A DNA stretch of 64,000 nt, from contig NC_006694.1 in the NCBI RefSeq assembly GCF_000091045.1, positions 196,001-260,000 of the forward strand. The letters are read 5' to 3'. The notes under the pieces are model-generated. The model saw only the letters and a list, made by a program, of their open reading frames with translations, ran no database searches and was not told the DNA's origin. The position numbers and the translations under genes are program-made. Source of the stretch: Cryptococcus deneoformans JEC21 (lineage: Eukaryota; Basidiomycota; Tremellomycetes; Tremellales; Cryptococcaceae). This document shows, in pieces, positions 34,016 through 45,848 of the stretch (position 1 is the first letter of the stretch; every line of letters begins with the position of its first letter).

Positions 34016-34331
34016 ATGTCTGACCTCCTGGATGAGACAGCAGATGGAATCAATACAGATTCCAATGGCTTGACCTGTATCGAACCTTCAGCATGGGATA
34101 CCATCCTTAGTGAGTTCGGATTAGGTACTTTTGATACCATTAGAGTGAGTTTTGATACTGACACCACCTGTAGAAGTAACGATAGTGCTTATGATCACAG
34201 AGCTTGTCGTCGGCATCACATTTATGTGTGTTAGGTCGAGACGACATCGAGTGGACCATGAGCATGGGATGGTGCATGCTTATAAGGGTTGGCTGGAACG
34301 AAAGCTCAAGCGAAAGGGCCATGTGAAATAA
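34016..34331 (+). CDS. Small single-pass membrane protein, first of tandem pair (83 aa)
   Basis: Two exons (34016-34109 and 34174-34331) with a 64-base intron (GTGAGT...TGTAG) in phase 1 give 84 codons. The protein has a short acidic N-terminus (MSDLLDETADG), the segment TCIEPSAWDTIL just before the intron, one hydrophobic helix VTIVLMITELVVGITFMCV, and a basic tail (RSRRHRV ... KRKGHVK). The charge pattern suggests N-outside, C-cytosolic. The next gene has the same length, exon layout, intron phase and topology, which supports both being real. No family is recognised. Confidence 0.5.
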
Positions 34332-34624
34332 GAAGAGAGCCTCGTGCTTAGTGGCTTGAACGCTGAAGGCTGGGGATACTGGCGTTCTGATGATGAAGCC
34401 ATAACGGCAGTCTCTGTCACTGATTATTCTATGAAACGCATCACTAATGCCGCTTGGAGCATAGTAGTTTACATAATAAAATAGCCGGTGTTCATTGAGA
34501 GAGTTGTTCCCACTCACCTTCCTTCCTTTCAAACCTCCCTTTCATCCTTCAAAGCTCCAATCAAGGTGCGGTAGATATCGTGATCATAACTTTGCGATGG
34601 AGTTTCTCTGAGGCTCTTATCTCA

Positions 34625-34937
34625 ATGCTGGACACTCTCCCAGGTGTATCGAACTCTGGCGACTCTACCTGCCTCGAACAGTGGCTCGTCATCACCGTCT
34701 GTAGTAAGCTGTTACCCATGAGTTACTTGACTCCAGCTTACGCGAACTAACTCTATTCCAACTCTAGTCACAGTCTGCCTTCTGATTTGTGCCCTCTTTA
34801 CATTCACCACTCTCTCCATCCGCGAAATATGGCTCATCCGGCAATCGAGGAGAGGAAAGGATAAAGAAGAGGATGAGAAGGAGCAGTTGGTGGACATTGC
34901 TGATGAAGTGGGGGTGACCCACAAGAAGACGGAGTAA
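34625..34937 (+). CDS. Small single-pass membrane protein, second of tandem pair (82 aa)
   Basis: Two exons (34625-34703 and 34768-34937), 64-base intron (GTAAGC...CTCTAG) in phase 1, 83 codons. N-terminus MLDTLPGVSNSGDSTCLEQW, then hydrophobic ITVCLLICALFTFTTLSI, then a basic/acidic tail (RQSRRGKDKEEDEKEQ). The TC(I/L)E..W segment followed by an intron and the membrane helix matches the gene at 34016, indicating an old tandem duplication. The in-frame region upstream has no ATG before a stop at about 34496, so this start is the only one available. Confidence 0.5.
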
Positions 34938-36178
34938 TAAGGAGAAATTAAATGTTGAGAACTGTGAAGAACATATTGTTGTAAGCCGAATGCTGGGGAG
35001 ATTGACTTTGAATGGACATAGCGAGCGATGCGAATGTTCACTTAGCGATGCGGTGCTACGAAGGAGCCTTAACAAGTTAAAATCAATTGCTTTCGTGTTT
35101 GTTATATATATTCGGTGGTTCGCATGAACAGCTGCAACCACTTCCATTCATCATACTACATCTACTATCATTGACAACACATATTTTCAAATGATCATGT
35201 TTCCCGGCTTCTATCCTAACAGACTAAAATTGTAAAGCTTTGAAGTCGATGAAGACTACCGCGTCGATCATCCTGACGACATTCCATCATCTCGTACACC
35301 GGGTGGCCAATTTACGAATCTGACGTACGTAACTTAGCTTAGCTAGACTTCCGTTATACAACTCCTGTGACGCTGATTGCATTATCTCGTACTTGTCCAG
35401 CCTCGAACAATCGGAAAAGGACAAGCGAACGAGCGATGGATTTTTCCAGCAGCAGAGTTGTGTAGCTGGAAAGAGAGGAGAAGGTGTAATAACTGAGCCA
35501 AGATGCATCTAGTTTGATGCCCGGTTAAGCTCGGTTGGCGGATAGGGCAAGATGGCCATAAATCGAAGTGTCGAATACAGACGATGGGTTGTAGGAGGCA
35601 CGGTATGCGGCTGATTTCTGCTGTCACTAGGAAAAAAAGTTGTTTTGTTGTCTACATGTTCAGTACCGTGTGAAGGCCAGATGGCACTTTGAGATCGATC
35701 CATTGAGCTTTCTTGCCAGGTGTCTGATATAAACCAGTGCTGATTAATTTATAAGTGAAGTGATAACTGACGACATGAGTGATGTAGAAAAAAACTCTCT
35801 CGACCGCTCTTCTGCTATCTTTTCCGTCAGCGTCTTGCCCTGTTTCACACTTAACATCAAAGTAGCGAACAACACCATCAGCTTGCCCTGGTAAAGATAG
35901 AAGGAAGAATTAGTCGGAGTGATTGAGATGATGGAATTACGTGCTGTAGGATGTAATGACGGTTAGAAAGATTCTGTCTAGGTGCGCGTATAAATACGCT
36001 GCATAGATCAGTGGTAACGAAAGCAAGTATAACATGCCAAACATGCCAATGTACATACATACAATACAACAATAAAAGGGCCTGTAATGGTTCGAACACG
36101 CAAAACATGTTGCTCCCTGCTCTCTTCCGTCCGCTCCCTGATTGCGATACGATGAGGTTTTTTTTTTTAAATTGCTCC
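34938..36178. other. Intergenic stretch, nothing recognised
   Basis: About 1.2 kb between the small membrane gene (+) and MED10 (-), both ending here. Short frames on both strands without domains; poly-T tract near 36160. Confidence 0.5.
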
Positions 36179-36975
36179 TCATGAGCTCATCCCATTAACA
36201 ATGGACTGTCCATTTTGACCATCCGGACCAGCACCATCCTCAATTTTTACAGAATAACCATTTGGCATAGTCGATCCTCCTTCCTGGGGCGCATCCTCCT
36301 CTTGAGAAGTCTTGATAGGTTGGTGCCGCCGCTCTGGAAGTGGTATTTCGGGGAAATCAGAGGAGATGGCATCGTGTAATTGACGTCGAAAACTCTTTAT
36401 TTAACGTCAGCAATCATGTCCCCAAACATATTACACGACGCGAAAGGACTGACTTCCAGACCCAAGACTCTTCCTAAAGCATACTGGTTTTCTCCTGTAG
36501 CTCTGGTGATGGTTTGTCGAGTGTAGACATGCGGATTTTTGTAACGGTCAACATTTCTGCACCATTCTTGTCAGCTTCCAATCGTATTATGAATGTAAAC
36601 GACAAAAACGACACGTACTCTATGATCTGATGTGGTACCGAGTCGGTCATTTGACCAGCCAGATTTGACAAGTTGATGAAAGCTTTGTTGATATTTTCCC
36701 TAATAACCGATCAGCCCTCTTCCCAGCGATAGCACTTCATCATGAAATCTCACATATAATCCGCAACAGCAGTCTCTCTGTTTTCCTTGACATGCCCAGC
36801 GCTGATCTCCATCTCGTATAGATCCTGTGATAGTTGCAACAGCTGGTTCTCCACGGCTGTGCGAATAGCAGCCTGGTCAGGCGGAGCGCCGGTCATTGCG
36901 GGGCCAACAGCGGGGTTCGGGGGAGCGGCTGAAGGGGTGGGAGCCGGTGAGGGGAGGTGCTGGTGGTCCAGTGAC
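36179..36975 (-). CDS. MED10: Mediator complex subunit 10 (NUT2)
   Basis: About four exons starting MSLDHQHLPSPAPTPS, a Pro/Ala-rich leader, then the Med10 domain: helix AIRTAVENQLLQLSQDLYEME, NINKAFINLSNLAGQM, TDSVPHQIIEYV (the conserved P..(V/I)(L/I)E Y), NPHVYTRQTI and SFRRQLHDAI..DFPEIPLP. The tail is acidic/Gly-rich (KIEDGAGPDGQNG). MED10 is a middle-module subunit of Mediator, which links activators with RNA polymerase II. It is divergent from the F-box gene with only 200 bases between start codons. Confidence 0.82.
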
Positions 36976-37175
36976 ATTTTGAATTGGAAGTCGAAAACAA
37001 AATGTAAATGAAAAGTTATGTACGGTTGGTTTCGAGAGTCGTTGGCTGAGTGTCCGGGCGGCATTCACTCCTCCTCCGCCGGTGGAGGCAGACTGGCTTC
37101 TCGCCGGCCGCAGCCCCAAATCTATGTATTCTTTTCGACATACTCTGGATCTTTAATTCGCATACACAAATTAAA
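36976..37175. promoter_or_regulatory. Compact divergent promoter MED10 / F-box gene
   Basis: Two hundred bases between opposite start codons must drive both housekeeping genes; no TATA-like box is evident near either start. Confidence 0.5.
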
Positions 37176-39191
37176 ATGTTTACTCAGGTGTCCACTCCCA
37201 GCACACCTTCGTTCCCTAACACGCCCGATGTGGTCGAAGAGATGGAGAAACTGCAGATGAACCCGTCCCAGGAGCCGACATCAACGTCATTACAAATCAA
37301 CGACGAAGAGGAGCTCGAGAGGTTTCGAGCCCAGTGGCGTGAGGAACTCAAGGCCAAGAAGACTGGAGTCACGAGTGGAGTGAACGTTGGGAACGTTATC
37401 TGGAAAAGCAAGGGACAGGGCGTGGAACGGGAGCATGAGGACAGCAATGGTCACGCCACCTTGACATCGCCCAAGACTTCTCGGATGGCACACACTCTGC
37501 CTGCGTTCGAAGACGATGACGATGTCCCTAGAGCTGGTCCATCGAAAGCTGTTCCAGCAATGGCCATCATCAAAGGCGCCAACCATAGCAAGACGCATTC
37601 GAAAAAGTTCAGAACCGACAAGGAGCGCGCTGTACAGACGTACGCCAAGGCTGTAGAGAGCGAGCAGAGTGGCCAGCTGAATGAAGCCTTGATACTTTAT
37701 CGGAGGGCATTCAAGATGGATGGTGAGGCTTTGTAATGGATGAATACACAAAAGGATTTAAGCTGAGAGCGCTGCCGTAGATGATGTGGATAAACTCTAC
37801 ACTCGTTCTGTCGCGAAAGCCACTGCCCAACAAGTCCTGGAACAACAAGGGACGAGTGAGAATCCCTTGCCAGCTATTCCCAATTCTGCCGATATTGTCC
37901 AGCCATCAGCACCTGTAGAGGAGCCCTATTCGTTCCAGCGCCATATCCAACTCCACCCCGACTACGTCAAATCTTCCGCTGCACCAATAGCTTCATCTAA
38001 GACATCATCTAAATCAGCTCTGACGGCCATACTGGACTCATTACCGATCGCTCCCTACGAATTTACCTTTTTGCCAGAAGACGAGGATTTACCTATACCG
38101 ATTGCAAGTCTTCCAGCAGAGCTCATAGATCCTATCCTTGCTCATTTGGACGTCATCTGGGTGGAACGATTCGCCGCTACATGTTGGCGAGCGAGATATC
38201 TCACACAATGCTCAAATGTCTGGAGAAGATTAGCATGCAGGATCTATAGAGAGCCTGCGATACTCCCACCAGGAGGGCTCACAGTGAAGGATCTGATGCA
38301 AAGGCACGCGGGCGAATGGCGAACGACGTTGATCGAAGAAGAAAGGGTTAGGATGGACGGATGTTATATTGCTGTGTGTCATTATATGTGAGTAGGTCCA
38401 TTTGTGCGTACGCCCCGAGATGCCAACAGCGTTGTTTTAGTCGACCTGGTGCAGGAGATGAATGGATCGCGGTGAGTAATTCGTAAATACTGCCATAAGT
38501 GATGTGCTTATCAGACCATGTCCGCAGATCACCCATCTGAGTATGCCGCCGGAAACCACATAAAGAAGTTGTATATTGATATCAATCATAGTCACATACC
38601 ATCGCTTCCTGCGTTTCTATCCCGACGGCTCAGTAATCTCTTTTCTAACAACGGACCAGTACGTACCATCTCTCCATATCATTATTTCCACTAATCACTC
38701 TCAAAGCCCCTCCGAAATCGTTCCTGTTCTCCGTCCATCTTTGCGCGGCAAGGGTTTACACTTCGGCCGCTGGCGACTCATCCGCTCAGACGCTATACAC
38801 AATCCCGAAATCGACTCCGAATGGGTTCCATCCAAATCTGGGGAAAAGCGCCCCGCAAGGATTATCATCTCGGACTTATTAGAGCCTGGGGTGGAAAAGC
38901 CAAAATATGAGTTTGAGATGGAGCTGGCTTTGAGGCAGACAAGTCGTGGAAGGTGAGTCTCAGTATTGATGGTCATCACAGGAACCGCTAACATTTTTGG
39001 CTTGCATCAGGTGGAACAAGCTTGATATTCTTGAATATCGTTCCATCAATCTCACTACAGGCGAAACTTTGGCCCTTTCGCTCAAGAATCAGAAGCCGTT
39101 CTTCTTCTCAAAGTAGGTAACATCCTCTGATGTGTTCCTTGAAGGTGGCCTAATTTGCATCAGAGTGCGATCCTACAATCCGCCATTCTAA
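37176..39191 (+). CDS. F-box protein of HRT3/Pof7/FBXO9 type
   Basis: About seven exons starting MFTQVSTPSTP. After a charged leader, a TPR-like helical pair (ERAVQTYAKAVESEQSG, NEALILYRRAFKMD) precedes the F-box IASLPAELIDPILAHLDVIW...CWRARYLTQCSNVWRRL. The C-terminal half has TYHRFLRFYPDGSVISFLTT, GLHFGRWRLI and RWNKLDILEYRSINL, the beta-rich domain shared by yeast Hrt3, fission yeast Pof7 and human FBXO9. These are substrate receptors of SCF ubiquitin ligases. The final exon is tiny (VRSYNPPF, stop 39189-39191). Its 3' end is 190 bases from the convergent MER3 gene. Confidence 0.85.
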
Positions 39192-39379
39192 TTTTTCCAG
39201 AGCATATCGCATGCTGCATGTTGAGTGAGAGATGTACTTATAACGCTTGAATATATCACAGATCTATGATACAATCCACCACATTTTCTATCCGCCCTCC
39301 CCCATGTACCAATCTTCAAATTCATCCATCTCATTCTGCGGCATTGAGGCTGAAGCTAAAGTACAAACGATGGAGCTCA

Positions 39380-42300
39380 TCAGTCAATGTGCTTTGTGAA
39401 AAGTATAGACAACGCACGTCCTTGTGCCGTAGGCCCGTTCTCATTTGCACGTAAGATATCGGGATTATCTGATTGAGCGAAAGGTTGGGCAAGCGAATAA
39501 TTGCTTGAATGCTGGTCCTCATGGAGCCTTTGCCGTTTTATCGATGGACGTCCGAAACCGCCAATGATGAGTCGTGCTGGCTGCTTGAGCGAAGGGCTAG
39601 GATTTATATTGAGAACTGACTTTGGCTCCTCTTCTAGCTGTTTTGGAGAAGATGGGGATCCGCTGATGTCTGCAAACATCTCTTCAATATTGAATTCCCA
39701 ATTTTCAGGTGCCTGCGCGTTGGTTACAACGTGCGATTTATTGGCCTCCGTGGATTTTTCGGGATCGTCCTGCACGATCTCTTCTGTGTACCAGTCGATA
39801 GATGGTTTAGAGTGCGGGAAAACCCTTGAATGTTTCATCTCGGGGCTCTCCCGCACTGTTTCATAGCCATCATCAGAGAAGTTGCCGTGGATAGGTCCTA
39901 AATCGTGAGAATTGGCATCGCTGTTATTCTTGATTGTAGCTTGTCCTGGCAATAAATCCAGGATGGAAGGGTGAGAGGCAGAAGACGTAACTGGCATTGT
40001 TGGAGGCTTGCGAGAAAGTGCATTTTTGGCCTTGCCGGATGTCTTGGGTTGATCAAAATACCTTGATGTCGAACCACTCATTGCTTTGGAGCGAGCGATA
40101 GCTTTCCGTGAAGGATCATTCTCATGGTGCCTCGCGTTGTAATCGTCGTCTGATCCTGGCAGGAATAATGGTTCTTTTATCTGTCCACTCGCAATGTCTT
40201 CGAATTTCGTCAGCGAAGTCCTTAAGTTTAATAAATAGAATGACTTACTCTCATTCTTGACTGCTTTAGGCGGTACGATTGGCGTGGTGCTTCTCGATCT
40301 GGGCTCAATTGCAACTGTAGAAGATAATGGACCACGGACGATACGCGCTTCACGTACACGTTCAACGGCTACGCTGGTTAGAGCAACCGAGGATAGCCGT
40401 ACTTACCTCTTGTGTTCGGTTGCATCTCTGAAACAATCGCTGCTTTATGATTGGCAGCTTGTACATTTGAAGCAGGGGACGGGGATCGACTCATCTGAGA
40501 ACCTTGTCGTATCCTTCGAACGGCTGTCATTAATTATCAGCTCAGTACTTTCTCAACTTCTTACCTTTCCCTACTGGTCTTAATTCTTCTCTGGGTGATT
40601 CCACGCAGTATTGTGTCTCCCGAATACGGTCAGCGGCTACAGAATTCCATGAGTTTGGAAAAGTGTTCCGCAGCTTCCTTACCCGTTCTGACATTACTTC
40701 TTCCCGAAGCTCTTGCACCTGCCTTGTTCCGTTTCCTTGGAGGTACCCCACTTTTACAGCAAACGTGCTGGCATGCTAGCTTGTCCTTGCATGAGTGATG
40801 ACATTTAACATTGCCGTTGGGAAGCAATTCCTCTTCCAGCTCTGGAGTAGGCTCAACAAGGGTTCTCTGTGAAGGTGGTTCTATGTCGTGTCAGTCACGA
40901 CACGTGAGATAAAATGTCCAATTCTTACCCTCTACATTTTCATCATCCTCCAAATCTTCGGGATATACTGAGTCATCCAAGTTTGTATTGTAGTGAATTA
41001 CTGTCGAGCAACCAGCGACCTCATCGACTAGGTATCAGTAGAAGACTCCTCTACATTCTGTACCCACCCCCGACTATCGCAGCAACACTATCACAGCGCT
41101 TGCTCAGCGTAACTGCTATGATGAAGCTATTGTCCTTGTTCTTTATTAGTTTCTTCAGCTCTAATCTCCGGTAGCCGATGAATCCTCCACTCTGGTTTAA
41201 GAACAAAGTCGAGAGATTATACTGCGTTATAAAGCCGCCACGTTTGCCTCTAGATTCTGTCGCAATGACCTTAGCCTTGGGGGTTATGTTCACGCGCAGG
41301 TTGAGAACATTATAAGTTCCATCGTAATCCATGTTTTCCTCCCTGAAAGGGGTTTAGCTGATAGTACTACCTCCGTCACTGATGATTCACTTACTCCATA
41401 GTCACATGGAATCGTGGCATTCTTCGAGCTTGTTCATGGATTGCGCGAGCGAAATCATGCCCTCTATTCAACCATAACTGTATCTTCTCTGATTCCACGT
41501 CAAGAAGCTGATCAAAATCTGAGTGCGCGTGAGCATAGTCCAAGATGTCATAGCTGCTCACTTGTGATGCCGTTTTGTCCTAGGACTCGAATGGACTTTG
41601 GGCCTGCACTTAGTCAGTCGATGATCTATTGGTTCGCCACAAGAACATACCAATGCTAGGGATCTGACGGAAAATGGTGGGCAAGTCTTCCCAAGCTTTA
41701 CCCACAACTACTCGATGGAGTTCTAAGGCCGAGCGCGCAGCTATACCGTATTCACGATTCAAAGTGAACTGTACAATAGCTTCCTTCGATGTCAATACTG
41801 GACAACGAGAATGCGTTTTATTACCTTTGACAATGCGAGGGGCATGGTTGTAGATGGCCATAAGAGTTTGAATTGGTGAGGTGAGTTCTGTCTTCTTGGC
41901 AATGTCCTCAAGGATGATATTTCCGAAAGTCACTTGAAGTAAAAGAAAGACTTTATCGCTGATTACTGTCAGGGACGTTTTAAAGAAACCTTTGGATAGC
42001 TTACGCATAGCTCTTCACAGCTTCTGCGAGTGGGAAACGGATCTCTTCATTGATCCGAAGCTTGTTTAAAAACTGAAGCAATCATTATCATTAGCATTTA
42101 GGGTTTCGACAATGGACAACATAACATACACCACTCTCTCCTTGCCTGATTCGCAAGTCTTGGAACCTGCAAAGTTTCAGAAAATCTCGAAATCAATGAC
42201 ATGATTCACTTACTCTGTGGATCCAGCCAAAATCTCTAACAGGTCTTGTACGGTCGATCCAGGAGACATTGCCTTGATCGAGCACATCTGATATTGAGTA

Positions 42301-45300
42301 TTAGCAATCCTCATGATGCAGTACCTCCTATCGCTTACGGTGCCGTATGCTGAGTAAGGTTCAATTAGTTGACGGAATTGTATACTAATTGTTAAGCGAC
42401 ATACAAATCATACTGCTGCTCATGATCTTGCCCGTTTCTGTAGGGATGAGTGTATCGTCATCGGCTCGTTCAATAAAGCCATCCTTTTCAAGATTGATAA
42501 GGGCTTTCTGTAAATGATGAGCATAATGGAGTTCTATAGTCTCCTTACCTCGACGTAATGGTCGAGCCATTCTTCCCAAGCACCTTCAACAGGCTTATCT
42601 TTTGCATCGGACAGAGCATAATGTTTAGGATTTTGCTGGATGCGAATATGGAAGAACGAACTAAAAATGGTCGTTATAGGCTGCATCCAAGCGAATGTTA
42701 CCTACTTTCTGAGCCATTCCTGGGCTGATGAGACAGACCTAATAGTTCCTTGGCCAATTTCGCTGTTGATATCTGATCTCAAAGAATCAGCTAGTGATCA
42801 AGGGATCCAGTGAAAATAATCCCACATTCGGTAAGATTTTCATGTCTAAAAGGTACTCTCAGTTATCCTCGCGGACGTGATGGAATACTTACAGACAGCT
42901 TTCGAGGACTGTTTGAGAATTTAACATCGATTGATACTATGAGCGCATTAGGGTCACACTGACTTACTGAACGTATTGCTCACCTTCCGCACTTTAGAGC
43001 GCTCACACATGACCACCACAACACCTGAGGTGTCATACTGGGGACGGCCAGCCCTTCCCACCATTTGCTACATAGTTGACGTGAGTTCCATTTCCTTCAC
43101 ACCTTTTTTGATCTCCTAACCTGAATGTCAATGTCTGAGTATTCTTGGAATCCAGACGATGCACCCTGCCAAGCCATCACGCCTTTGATGACTACAGTAT
43201 GCGCCGGTAGATTCACACCCACGGCCAACGTCTACATTCGTAAGCCAAACCTGCTGTTGGTGTAACATTGCAGATACGTACAGAGGTAGACGCGATCATA
43301 TGAAGCTTACCGTCGCGGAAACCATCTTCAATAGCTCTTCGATCACCATAGTCTAAACCGGCGTGATGCACAGCAATGCCACAGGTGGACAATTCAGTTA
43401 ATTTCTTATCTTGCAATTCAAGTCGGACGCTTTCGGGAAAGCATCAGTTATCAAGAGCAATCCTTCATAAAAAAAAACGATCTTACCCTGGTGGGTGTTG
43501 CCACGGCAACTTTAAGCCCTTTGCCCGAGCTTCTTCGTAGGACTGAAATATTGACTCTGCTGTCGCTTGACATGCTGCATACTTATCAGTTTGCCTATGT
43601 AGGAGGAAGCATACATGCTCTCACTACCACTTACACTTGCGTGTAGGACAGAAAACCAGGACGGGTTGGCCAGCTGCGTGCCTCAAAAGTATAGGGAAGA
43701 GCTCTTTATCAAGTCTATTGGCGAGCGCCCAATCATTTCCGGTGGACTCGATGCCGTAAGTTTCACGTTGAAGAGGTACAGGCCGGTATTCCTCTCCGAA
43801 CTACTGAGCTCGTTAGTTTACGACTAGCATCAGATGATAATTATCAACCTTATAGACTTTGGCCATGGGCATATCGTCGACTGCCGGTGCCCTCTTTTCC
43901 TTTGCGCTGATCACTTCCCTTCCGACAAGAACCCCTCTTGAAAGTTGGCCATATTCATTTCTGGTCGGTCCTAGCCAACGAGCGATGTCATCGATATTTG
44001 GCACTGTTGCGCTGAGCGCTACAAAGCGTATGCCCCTACCAAGTCCTTTCAGACGAGATATGACAACTTCCAAGGTGGCACCCCGGCTTTCGCGCAAGAT
44101 GTGGACCTGCGCGTCGGTTAGAAATTAGACGCTCAATAATGGTTCTCACCTCATCAATCATAATTAATCGCAGACGTTGAGACATATTCTCCAAATTTCT
44201 GGATCGACGCGTCATAGAGTCGAATTTCTCTGGCTGTGGATAATCAGAGCTTGCAACCATCCCAGTCGGCAAAGTACACACTGTAGTTACCATCAGATCC
44301 GCGGTCCTGATAGAGTTATAGATTGTGGATGTATTGCCATAGTCACCAGTTATTTCGTTACCTATAGTTCTCCCATCAGTAGTGCTTTTCATTACAAATT
44401 TGATGACTCACATATCACATCCGGAAGAGCTTGACTTAGCCGCTCCTGCCAGTCCTTGGCCTTTTCATTGCAAAGAGCCTTAGTGGGGGCGATATATACC
44501 GCTAAAGGCTTGAGCGAGTCGTCGGGGGTTCTAAATGATAAGTTGTGGAGGAACGCGAGTTCGAAGATTGTTGTTTTTCCGGAACCAGTGGGTGCCGAGA
44601 CAACCAGATTCTCATCACTTTGATATACCTTGTATTTCGCCTTATTAGCATCAAAAGCATCGGTTTGATTTATTGTAAAAGCTTACATCGTCAAATACTT
44701 CGCTCTGGACGTTATTGAAACAGGGAAATTTGAATAACTTGCGCTGGTCTATAGCTGTAATTCCTTTTTGAGAACATGCTGTCTACAAACAGAAGACACA
44801 ACTCACGAAGTCTTGACAATGGTACGAGAGGTTTACCATTCTTGTTGAAGACTGCCTTGTTCCTCAATTCTTCTCGACTTCTGATGGTCTCTGCAGTGAT
44901 TACAGGATCATACTCCTTCGCATTATCAACTAAAGGTAATGGCCGATGAGATGTCTTCGCCATCATTTCAATCTGAAACGCACTCTCATGATTAAAGCTC
45001 TCATTGACTGCTTCCACAAACTCCTCATCTTCCCAAATTTCGTCTCCATAATTTTCGCTTTGCTGCCGTTGCAAAATAGCTGAATGGTCACGGGCAAGTG
45101 AGTTTTCGGGAGTGAATTGCCTTGTACTTCGGTTAAGGGCCAGATCGGTGAGGAGCGAATGAGAGTCTGAGATCAGCGGGAATGGAGTATGCCTTGAGGG
45201 ATTGAATTGGGATGCTGAAAAGCCGGTTAGATTTTGTCCAGGATTGAGTGACCTGGAAGAAAGACCAATGTCGTATCTTGGTGTTGGAGAATTATCTGTC

Positions 45301-45460
45301 GCTCATGGTCAAATGCTTTCGCAAGGACAACGCAGACAATGGGCTTACTAGGGTGATACGGAGACTCGTACCCCTCTGCGTAACCAAATTTTCCAAAGTA
45401 GACGTCTTCTTCCTCTTGACGCGATCCATCCCACAGTGGCTGATCTTCTTCGAAATCCAT
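39380..45460 (-). CDS. MER3: Meiotic DNA helicase MER3/HFM1
   Basis: A large, heavily interrupted minus-strand gene (start 45460, MDFEEDQPLWDGS). Helicase motifs in order: SAPTGSGKTTIFEL (Walker A, about 44.6 kb), MIDEVHILRESRG (DEVH box, split by an intron), ALSATVPN, FCPTRKCCQ, VAVHHAGL-type GIAVHHAGLDYGDRR, and QMVGRAGRPQYD. A winged-helix and Sec63-like domain follow (about 41-42.6 kb). Near the C-terminus is a Cys/His finger CHHSCKDKLACQHVCCKSG as in HFM1, then a disordered tail ending LFTKHID. MER3/HFM1 unwinds recombination intermediates and promotes interfering crossovers in meiosis. Exon joins were read for the ends and motifs; not every internal junction was verified. Confidence 0.9.
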
Positions 45461-45848
45461 CGCGACAGAAGACGCAGATTGGAGGCGCTGGATGAGTAGT
45501 ATTTGTCCCAGCTATGAAGCTTTATCTCTACTAGGGCTGAGAGGTGGCGAATATATGAGTACTTGTGTGAAGATAGATGAAAGAGGACATTTAACTTCAG
45601 GCGTGAGGAAGGAAGCAACGAATGAAGGAGCAAAAACGACAAGCCGGGCTCGGACCGCCTCTATTGACACGTTCTGCACACGTAACCTGGACGGATTGTT
45701 ATCATCATCTTTGAATGCACCTGCACGGGTTACTGATAGACTTAAATCCAGAGGCACGAATGTAGAGCTAGGTGGCAATACGAAAACCTATGCGTGTTTT
45801 CGAAGTCATCATGATATTTACAATTCTACATTTATCTCACTGCAAACA
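45461..45848. other. Promoter region of MER3 / 3' flank of ARP10
   Basis: About 390 bases between two minus-strand genes. Open frames exist on both strands but show no domain; they are treated as chance. Confidence 0.5.

Noticed and set aside
36085..36125. GGTTCGA motif resembling a tRNA T-loop
   Set aside because: No matching acceptor, anticodon or D-arm could be folded around it; no tRNA supported anywhere in the window.
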